DNA of 29,588 nucleotides, from NCBI GenBank assembly GCA_904419095.1, contig CAJFQT010000004.1, positions 1-29,588 on the forward strand, read 5' to 3'. A model generated the notes under the pieces. It saw only the letters and a program-made list of their open reading frames with translations. It searched no databases and was not told where the DNA came from. How positions within the stretch are numbered: position 1 is the stretch's first letter; every line of letters starts with the position of its first letter. The DNA is from an uncultured Clostridia bacterium (GTDB taxonomy: Bacteria > Bacillota > Clostridia > TANB77 > CAG-508). Position numbers and translations under genes: made by a program. Positions 23,932-29,588 of this stretch are shown here, piece by piece.

Positions 23932-24882
23932 ATGAAAAGAGAAGAAAAAGCTTCATTTTCGATAATAAAAATTATATGTGTGAGCATAATTCTAATTTTG
24001 ATATCAGGAATTGGTGTAATGGCAGTAAGTAATAACTTAAAAGATATCACAATAGTTTTACAAAATGGATATGAAATGACAGCATTTACATCAAAATCAA
24101 CTGTATCAGAAGTTTTGGATGAAAATAGTATAGTATTAAGTGAAAATCAAAAGACAATACCAGATTTAACAGAAGAAGTTAATGCTGGAGATATAATAAA
24201 AATTACAGACAAATCATATAATGAAGTGCAAATTGCAAAGGTATCAGAAGAAGGAGTTCAAACATCATTAGAACAACTATTGCAAAATTATGCACCAATA
24301 ACAGAAAAAATCGTAACAGAACAAGTTTCAATACCATTTGAAACAATAACAAAAAATACAGCAGGTACAACAACAAATACAACAAATAAAGTATTACAAG
24401 AAGGAAAAGAAGGTATTAAAGAGGTAACATATAAAATAAAATACCAAAATGATGTAGAAATAGAAAGAACTACATTATCAGAAACTGTTATACAAGAACC
24501 AGTAAACAAAATAGTTCAAGTAAATAAAAAGGTAACATCAAGAGGTTCTACAACTTCAAGAACATCACTACCAAGTACAACAGCAAGTACATCAACTTCA
24601 GGAACACAAATATATAAAATTACAGCATATTGCCCATGTAGTAAATGTTGTGGTAAATCTAATGGAATTACAGCATCAGGAACAAAAGCAACAGCAGGAA
24701 GAACAGTAGCTGCATCAGGTAAATTTGCATTAGGAACAAAATTAAATATAAATGGTCACATATATACAGTAGAAGATAGAGGCGGAGCAATAAATGGTAA
24801 TAAAATAGACATCTTTGTTAATTCTCATTCAGAAGCATTAGCATGGGGTGTTAGATATTTACCAGTTAGTGTAGCAAATTAA
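23932..24882 (+). CDS. YabE-like cell-wall protein (DUF348, G5, 3D domains)
   Basis: 316 residues. A membrane helix or uncleaved signal lies at 10-32; a DUF348 (ubiquitin-like) domain at about 38-95; a G5 domain at about 124-200 (EKIVTEQVSIPFET...GKEGIKEVTYKIKY...ETVIQEPVNKIVQV); a Ser/Thr linker (202-224); and a C-terminal 3D domain at 227-314 with TAYCPCSKCCGKSNGITASG, DRGGAI (Asp282), KIDIF (Asp293) and EALAWGVRYLPV. The three conserved Asp-type positions and fold relate 3D domains to MltA-type lytic transglycosylases, so a peptidoglycan-cleaving or wall-remodelling role is likely, as for the YabE/YocH group. The four-Cys CPCSKCC motif is usual in clostridial members. It is a single-gene unit with its own promoter and terminator. 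Confidence 0.9.
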   Translation: MKREEKASFSIIKIICVSIILILISGIGVMAVSNNLKDITIVLQNGYEMTAFTSKSTVSEVLDENSIVLSENQKTIPDLTEEVNAGDIIKITDKSYNEVQIAKVSEEGVQTSLEQLLQNYAPITEKIVTEQVSIPFETITKNTAGTTTNTTNKVLQEGKEGIKEVTYKIKYQNDVEIERTTLSETVIQEPVNKIVQVNKKVTSRGSTTSRTSLPSTTASTSTSGTQIYKITAYCPCSKCCGKSNGITASGTKATAGRTVAASGKFALGTKLNINGHIYTVEDRGGAINGNKIDIFVNSHSEALAWGVRYLPVSVAN

Positions 24883-24884
24883 TA

Positions 24885-24926
24885 AAAAGAGGGATTTAGA
24901 GACTTATCTCAAAATCTCTCTTTTAT
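24885..24926 (+). terminator. Terminator of the 3D-domain gene
   Basis: AAAAGAGGGATTTAGAGA (24885-24902) pairs with TCTCAAAATCTCTCTTTT (24907-24924) with two mismatches, ending in a T-run, right after the stop codon. Confidence 0.85.
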
Positions 24927-25026
24927 ATTGATATTTATATAAATTTATAGTAAAATTCAAGTGAACTTTGAAAGATAACTCTAAAGTTCATAGTTATTAT
25001 AGATAAAAAAAGAGAGGAGACAATTA

Positions 25027-25782
25027 ATGAAATTAATTTCATGGAATGTAAATGGAATAAGAGCTTGTTTAACAAAAGGTTTTACAGATTTTTTTGAAGC
25101 AGTAAATGCAGATGTTTTTTGTATTCAAGAGACAAAGTGTCAAGAAGGGCAAGTAGATTTAAAATTTGATGGATATTATAGTTTTTGGAATAGTGCAGAA
25201 AGAAAAGGTTATTCTGGTACAGCTATTTTTTGTAAAAATAAACCACTAAATGTTACTTATGGTATTGGAATAGAAGAACATGATAAAGAAGGAAGGGTAA
25301 TAACTGTTGAATTTGAAAAATATTATGTAGTAACAATTTATACACCTAATTCTAAGAGAGGATTGGAAAGATTAGAATATAGGCAGGTTTGGGAAGATGA
25401 AGTTAGAAAATATTTGTTAAATTTGAAGAATAAAAAGCCTGTTATTATGTGTGGAGACTTGAATGTAGCACATAAAGAAATTGATTTAAAAAATCCTAAG
25501 ACTAACAGAGGAAATGCTGGATTTACTGATGAAGAAAGAGAAAAAATGACTAATTTATTGGATGTAGGTTTTGTTGATACATATCGTTATTTATATCCTG
25601 ATAAAGAAGAAGCATATAGCTGGTGGTCTTATATGGGAAGAGCAAGAGAGAAGAATATAGGCTGGAGAATAGATTATTTTATTGTTTCAGATGATATAAA
25701 AGATAAAATAAAAGATGCGATGATTTATCCAGATATTTTTGGTAGTGACCATTGTCCAGTGGGATTAGAAATAGATTTATAA
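25027..25782 (+). CDS. xth: Exodeoxyribonuclease III (AP endonuclease)
   Basis: 251 residues of the exonuclease III family, which nicks DNA 5' of abasic sites in base excision repair and has 3'-5' exonuclease and 3'-phosphatase activity. All catalytic signatures are visible: WNVNGIR (Asn7), QETK (Glu35), IYTPNS (Tyr105), GDLNVAHKEIDLKNPK (Asp144, Asn146), SWWSYMGRAREKNIGWRIDYFIVS, and SDHCPV (Asp241, His242). It is closer to the ExoA type of Bacillus than to the E. coli enzyme by the NPKTNRGNAGFTDEER stretch. AGAGGAG precedes the ATG. A small TGAACTTT/AAAGTTCA hairpin (24962-24990) lies in its upstream region. Neighbouring genes are unrelated, so it is probably transcribed alone or with the permease gene 154 bp further on. 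Confidence 0.95.
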   Translation: MKLISWNVNGIRACLTKGFTDFFEAVNADVFCIQETKCQEGQVDLKFDGYYSFWNSAERKGYSGTAIFCKNKPLNVTYGIGIEEHDKEGRVITVEFEKYYVVTIYTPNSKRGLERLEYRQVWEDEVRKYLLNLKNKKPVIMCGDLNVAHKEIDLKNPKTNRGNAGFTDEEREKMTNLLDVGFVDTYRYLYPDKEEAYSWWSYMGRAREKNIGWRIDYFIVSDDIKDKIKDAMIYPDIFGSDHCPVGLEIDL

Positions 25783-25936
25783 TTGATGTTTAATAGAATT
25801 TAATTATAATCCTAATATTTATTATATATAGATAGATGGGTTAGATATTTCATAAATGGCATTTGAGAATTATAAGATTTAATGAGATGAGATTAAATTA
25901 TCTAAAGTAAGTAAATTAAGAGAGGATTTGAAGTAA

Positions 25937-27070
25937 ATGAATGAAATAAAGAGCCATTGGAAAAAATGGGTATATTGGTTTTTATTTGCAGTGGCAGTAA
26001 TTATGGTATATAAAGCTCTTGATAATTTTTCTGATGTAATGGGGGCAATAGGAACTTTTTTTGAAGTTATAACACCATTTTTAGCAGGTATATTTATTGC
26101 TTATTTATTATATTTACCTTGTAAAAAATTTGAGCAAAAATTTAAAAAGTCTAAATTAAAATTTTTAAGTAAAAAAGCTAGAATTTTAGGTGTAGCAACA
26201 GTGTATATTATTGCAATTTTGATAATAGTTCTTTTAACAATGTTCATATTACCTATCATTTGGGATAGTGTGGTAGATTTGATAAATAATATTCCAACAT
26301 ATTATGAAGCAGCTGTAAATAAACTAAATGAGCTTCCACAGGATTCATTTTGGCATAATGATTTAGTAAATCAGGTAATCCAGAATATAAAAGAGTTGGA
26401 TTTAAAACAATTTTTCCAATTTGATAAAATAGTAGAATATATTGGAAATGCTATTAGTGCGGTATTTAGTATTGTAGATGTGTTTATAGCTTTAATTGTT
26501 TCTATATATATCTTAACAGAGAGATCTGCAATAATGCAATTTTTAAGAAAGCTAGCTACTGCAATATTCCCTAAGAAAACATATAATCATTTAGGTAAAT
26601 ATTTTGATGATTCAAATACAATTTTCTTTAAATTTATAGCTAGTCAATTTATAGATGCAGTTATTGTAGGAATATTAGTTAGTATAGCTCTTACGATAAT
26701 GGGGGTAAAATATAGTGTTGTGCTAGGATTTTTCATTGGATTATTTAATATGATACCATATTTTGGAGCAATAATAGCGACAGCTATTTCTGTGATAATT
26801 ACAATAATTACAGGTGGTCTGACTCAAGCAATTTGGATGTTAATTGTTGTTATCATATTACAACAAATTGATGCAAATATTATTAATCCTAAAATTGTAG
26901 GAAAATCTTTAAAAATAAGTCCATTATTAGTTATTTTTTCAGTAACAATTGGAGGGGCTTTCTTTGGAGTTTTAGGAATGTTTTTGGCAGTTCCTGTGAT
27001 AGCGGTTGTAAAAATATTAGTTGAAGACTATGTAGATTATAAAATTGCTATAAGAAATAAGGAATCTTAA
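25937..27070 (+). CDS. AI-2E family transporter (PerM/YtvI-like permease)
   Basis: 377 residues with the multi-helix pattern of PF01594: N-terminal helices (about 10-25, 37-60), a helix at 82-110 (VATVYIIAILIIVLLTMFIL), a soluble loop (DSVVDLINNIPTYYEAAVNKLNEL), a helix near 185-200, and a conserved C-terminal half with ASQFIDAVIVGILVSIALTIMGVKYSVVLGFFIGLFNMIPYFGAIIA, QQIDANIINPKIVGKSLKISP and GVLGMFLAVPVIAVVKIL. The family covers exporters and Na+/H+ antiporters as well as the E. coli AI-2 exporter that gave it its name. No LuxS or quorum gene is in the window, so substrate cannot be assigned. A DUF3592-like gene follows 40 bp downstream, likely in the same operon. Confidence 0.9.
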   Translation: MNEIKSHWKKWVYWFLFAVAVIMVYKALDNFSDVMGAIGTFFEVITPFLAGIFIAYLLYLPCKKFEQKFKKSKLKFLSKKARILGVATVYIIAILIIVLLTMFILPIIWDSVVDLINNIPTYYEAAVNKLNELPQDSFWHNDLVNQVIQNIKELDLKQFFQFDKIVEYIGNAISAVFSIVDVFIALIVSIYILTERSAIMQFLRKLATAIFPKKTYNHLGKYFDDSNTIFFKFIASQFIDAVIVGILVSIALTIMGVKYSVVLGFFIGLFNMIPYFGAIIATAISVIITIITGGLTQAIWMLIVVIILQQIDANIINPKIVGKSLKISPLLVIFSVTIGGAFFGVLGMFLAVPVIAVVKILVEDYVDYKIAIRNKES

Positions 27071-27110
27071 GATAAGTTTGATTATATACAAAGGAAAGGG
27101 AAAATAAATT

Positions 27111-27572
27111 ATGGATGCTGCAATATTAGTTTTAAGTATAATGTTAACAGTTTGTTTATTATTAGGTTTATTATTTTTAGTTTTGGGGAAATTTTTAATG
27201 CATAAATTTAATAATTTAAAAAAATCATGTAGTAAGTATACTACCGCTAAGGTAATAGATATTGTTAGTGAGAGTTATGGATACTCTCCTGGATTTGAAC
27301 GTCCAATGATAATGAATTTTCCAATTTTAGAATTTATGTTTAATGATAAGATGGTTACTAAAAAATATATGTATACTTCTTCAAAAAAGGAACAATATGA
27401 GATTGGAAAAGAATATAAAATATACTATAATCCTGATGATGAGAATATGTTTTATATTGATGGAGATAAAACACCTACTAAGGTTGGAAAGATTTTCATG
27501 GGGGTTAGTTCAATATTATTGGTATTATTTATAGTTTTTTTAGTATCATTAATAATATATGTTAGTAAATAG
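27111..27572 (+). CDS. DUF3592-like two-helix membrane protein
   Basis: 153 residues. One membrane helix lies at 2-27 and one at 128-151; between them is a soluble beta-rich domain of the DUF3592 type (TAKVIDIVSESYG...PILEFMFNDKMVTKKYMYTSSKKEQYEIGKEYKIYYNPDDENMFYIDGD), in which the YxxGKxxxIYYNPxxxxxxYI pattern is characteristic. Function is not known for the family. It follows the permease gene by 40 bp with AAGGAAAGGG before the start and ends at a terminator, so the two are probably co-transcribed. Confidence 0.8.
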   Translation: MDAAILVLSIMLTVCLLLGLLFLVLGKFLMHKFNNLKKSCSKYTTAKVIDIVSESYGYSPGFERPMIMNFPILEFMFNDKMVTKKYMYTSSKKEQYEIGKEYKIYYNPDDENMFYIDGDKTPTKVGKIFMGVSSILLVLFIVFLVSLIIYVSK

Positions 27573-27629
27573 GAGTTATATTAAAAAAATTAAAATTTAA
27601 ATAATAAAAAAGTTTTGAGAAATTGAAAA

Positions 27630-27675
27630 ATGAAGTAGAACTATATTAGATAGATAAACTACTTCATTATTTTTT
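27630..27675. terminator. Bidirectional terminator between convergent genes
   Basis: ATGAAGTAG (27630-27638) pairs perfectly with CTACTTCAT (27659-27667), followed by TATTTTTT; on the other strand a T-rich stretch also follows. It separates the DUF3592-like gene from the convergent export-protein gene. Confidence 0.8.
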
Positions 27676-27711
27676 GTATAGAAATGTAATTTTTATTTTG
27701 ATAAAGATTTT

Positions 27712-28215
27712 TTATTGACCTCTTTGTAATAAATATTGAATTCCACCATTTGCGGCAGCTGTTAATGCAAGAACAATAACTCCGGCGGCAAATACACCAG
27801 CTACGATTGGAGGAATAGCTTTTTTAGGTGGTAGGTCTAAGAAGTTTGCTATTAAAGAACCAACCCAAGCACCAGTTCCAGGTAGTGGTACTGCTACAAA
27901 TAAAAATAATCCCAAAGCAGCAAAATTTTGTAATCTTTCACTTTCTTCTATTTTTTTTGTAGCTCTTTCAGAAGCCCAATCTATTACTATTTTAAATGGT
28001 TTCCATCTTCCGAAAAAATCAAATAATGGTCTTATGTATTTGACTATAAAATATACTGGAATTATATTTCCAATAAAACTACATAGAAAAGATTCAATAT
28101 AATTTAAGTGAAAGGTAAAAACTCCTACTGGTATTGCTCCTCTTAGTTCGATAATTGGTACCATTCCAATTAAAGCTGTTAGTAAATATTTTATTATTAT
28201 TGGTAAACTAGCCAT
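27712..28215 (-). CDS. Small multidrug export family protein (COG2426)
   Basis: 167 residues matching the Sm_multidrug_ex family (PF06695): N-terminal helix and motif TALIGMVPIIELRGAIPVGV, a helix with SFIGNIIPVYFIVKYI, a loop with FGRWKP and a charged helix (DWASERATKKIEESERLQ), then FLFVAVPLPGTGAWVGSLIANFLDLPPKKAIPPIVAGVFAAGVIVLALTA. These proteins are polytopic membrane proteins. The family name rests on limited evidence, so the substrate is open. GGAAG precedes the start on the minus strand. It is a single-gene unit facing the DUF3592-like gene. Confidence 0.88.
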   Translation of the reverse strand: MASLPIIIKYLLTALIGMVPIIELRGAIPVGVFTFHLNYIESFLCSFIGNIIPVYFIVKYIRPLFDFFGRWKPFKIVIDWASERATKKIEESERLQNFAALGLFLFVAVPLPGTGAWVGSLIANFLDLPPKKAIPPIVAGVFAAGVIVLALTAAANGGIQYLLQRGQ

Positions 28216-28407
28216 GTTTTTCTTCCTTTCTTTTATGTTACAATAGTTGTATTTTACTATAAAAGAAAGTAAATGTCTATAATTTTGTTAAAATTTTTTG
28301 TTCTATAAATTACAAGTAAAATATTGCATATTAATTTTAATAGTGCTACAATGAAAATATCTAAATAGAAAAGAACATATGAAATATTATAGTTTTGGGG
28401 GGATTTT

Positions 28408-29205
28408 ATGGAGGCAGACGAATTATCAAAAAATATAGTAAATACATTGGTGAAAAAAGATTTTTCTTCTGTACAAAAATACATGACTTTTCCAAATAAT
28501 AATAATATAACTGACAAAGTAAGAGAGTCTTTTAAGAAAATGTCAGATGAAGAAATTAGAGAAATTCAAGATTTTTTGTATAATCTTCTAAATTCTTGCT
28601 ATAATGGGGAGTTATTAGAAAAAAGTTATACTACATTAGAAAATATAGATGAAAAAAAATTATTTTTATTAAAAGAAAATGTCATTTATTATTTAGGAAG
28701 ACTTCCTATTATTCCAGATATTGGTATATTGAAAAAAGCATATTTAAAGGAAGAAAATTTTCATATTAAATTAAACTTGACTTTTTCAAGTCTAATTACA
28801 TTTGATGAAACTTTAGAGAAAGATTTTATAAATAAAATTAAGCCAGGAAATGAGTATGATTTATTACTTCGTTCTTGGACAATGGCTTTTTTTGCAAACA
28901 GTAATAATCCATATGAATATAGAGATAATCAATTTGAAGATTGGACACGTGCGAAAGAGCCTAGAATAAAAAGATTAGCTATTAATTATCCAAACGAAGA
29001 TAAATTTTTAAAAGCTATGTCTTTTAGAGCACTTGATTTAGTTGTTTTAGATTTGTTTTTACAAAATAGAAAAAATGATATTTTATCTAAAGAAGAAACT
29101 AGTATTATTAATAATGCTTTTATTGATTATGAAAAATTTTCAGCAGAGAAAAGACAATATCTAAATGATTTAAAGTGTAAAATTGTAAGACAATTTTCAA
29201 AATAA
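28408..29205 (+). CDS. Unrecognised soluble helical protein
   Basis: 265 residues, no signal peptide or membrane helix. GGGGGG (28397-28402) lies 5 nt before the ATG, an unusually G-rich ribosome binding site in such AT-rich DNA. The sequence is mostly helical, with alternating acidic and Lys-rich helices (SDEEIREIQDFLYNLLNS, LKKAYLKEENFHIKLNLTF) and a better-defined C-terminal half containing FANSNNPYEYRDNQFEDWTRAKEPRIKRLAINY and KAMSFRALDLVVLDLFLQNR. The spacing of helical pairs hints at an alpha-solenoid or repeat-helix fold, but no family is recognised. It is a single-gene unit ending in its own terminator. Confidence 0.75.
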   Translation: MEADELSKNIVNTLVKKDFSSVQKYMTFPNNNNITDKVRESFKKMSDEEIREIQDFLYNLLNSCYNGELLEKSYTTLENIDEKKLFLLKENVIYYLGRLPIIPDIGILKKAYLKEENFHIKLNLTFSSLITFDETLEKDFINKIKPGNEYDLLLRSWTMAFFANSNNPYEYRDNQFEDWTRAKEPRIKRLAINYPNEDKFLKAMSFRALDLVVLDLFLQNRKNDILSKEETSIINNAFIDYEKFSAEKRQYLNDLKCKIVRQFSK

Positions 29206-29214
29206 ATGTGAGTG

Positions 29215-29246
29215 AAACTTTAGGGATATGTTCCTTAAAGTTTTTT
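29215..29246 (+). terminator. Terminator after the unrecognised helical protein
   Basis: AAACTTTAGG (29215-29224) pairs with CCTTAAAGTTT (29233-29243) with a one-base bulge, ending in TTTTTT. Confidence 0.8.
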
Positions 29247-29368
29247 AGTTATTTTGAATCATCTTTGTAGAATTAATATGAGGGGTAATTTTTTTGATTA
29301 CTCAATAAAATTTAATCTGTATAGTAACACTTTTGTATTACAATTCAGTCTATTATAAAAATAAGCCG

Positions 29369-29462
29369 TTTGAAATGTTGATATATAAATATTTTTTATC
29401 AAAAACAAAAGCTTTAGTCTACTTATTGGTCTTTGAAAAAAGTATTTATATATCAACATTTT
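29369..29462. repeat. Long hairpin repeat, copy 2
   Basis: The arm 29369-29403 is inverted at 29432-29462, with a loop containing CTTTAGTCTAC as in copy 1 (23650-23746). The arms are slightly more diverged, with several mismatches near the loop. The gene-free stretch 29206-29588 otherwise holds a terminator and a promoter only. Confidence 0.8.
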
Positions 29463-29535
29463 GGACTCCTCTACAAAAATAGGTCTGAGCAGTAACAATT
29501 TTGTAATCAAAATACAAAAAAATCTGCTAAAACCC

Positions 29536-29565
29536 TTGACAGCCGTAAGCAAAATCTGTTATACT
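29536..29565 (+). promoter_or_regulatory. Promoter of a gene beyond the right edge
   Basis: TTGACA at 29536-29541, an 18-bp spacer and TATACT at 29560-29565 (TATAAT overlaps at 29565-29570). No start codon with a ribosome binding site follows before the window ends. Confidence 0.7.
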
Positions 29566-29588
29566 ATAATATGAATTTTGTAAATTTT

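Noticed and set aside
29298..29552. 84-codon minus-strand frame at the right edge
   Set aside because: It runs through the long hairpin repeat and the promoter region and has no similarity to anything recognisable.

Overview
This window is very AT-rich DNA, read with the standard code, that looks like a Gram-positive anaerobe of the Clostridia type, probably gut-associated. The grounds are AGGAGG ribosome binding sites, sigma-A promoters, a YabE-like 3D-domain wall protein, a sorting-signal-like surface anchor, a two-gene SUF system, and BspA-like leucine-rich proteins ending in dockerins. Genus and species cannot be read from the sequence.

Layout. 1-558: 3' end of an AAA ATPase/DUF4143 gene. 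953-3424: a DtxR-like regulator with an operator-like inverted repeat in its promoter, then sufC and a short archaeal-type sufB, closed by a GGGGACAGGTAC repeat/hairpin. 3604-6494: a WG-repeat membrane-anchored protein and an unrecognised protein with a C-terminal membrane anchor. 6692-7956: acpS and tatD. 8151-21852: the accessory core. It holds one cell-surface cohesin protein, three giant BspA-like LRR proteins each ending in a type I dockerin, and an AAA-ATPase/PD-(D/E)XK protein between the second and third. 21888-23512 (minus strand): lemA-htpX. 23932-29205: a G5/3D cell-wall protein, exodeoxyribonuclease III, an AI-2E family permease, a DUF3592-like membrane protein, a small multidrug export family protein (minus strand) and an unrecognised protein. 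The right end carries a long hairpin repeat and a strong promoter for a gene outside the window.

How the parts may fit. The cohesin protein has a signal peptide, one cohesin domain, a Gly/Asn/Gln/Thr linker and an LPYAG-plus-transmembrane-plus-basic tail. The three LRR proteins have signal peptides and dockerins but no wall anchor of their own. The simplest reading is a small cellulosome-like display system in which one anchored cohesin presents LRR adhesin-like proteins rather than glycoside hydrolases; no carbohydrase is seen here.

The LRR1-LRR2 unit, LRR3 and acpS-tatD share an unusual upstream module: 11-bp direct repeats of TGTAAT, then CTTCCGTAAGT exactly 55 bp on, then a TTTACA/T-N17-TATAAT promoter 49-51 bp further. 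This points to a common regulator. A second lead is the DtxR-like protein ahead of sufCB: by manual alignment it has lost most metal ligands of its family and carries a C-X8-C-X2-C cluster. A third is a pair of long hairpin repeats with a compensatory base-pair change.

Gene-free stretches over 300 bp are 559-952, 8970-9323, 17747-18144 and 29206-29588; their hairpins, terminators and promoters are listed as features. No tRNA, rRNA, CRISPR array, insertion sequence or origin was recognised.
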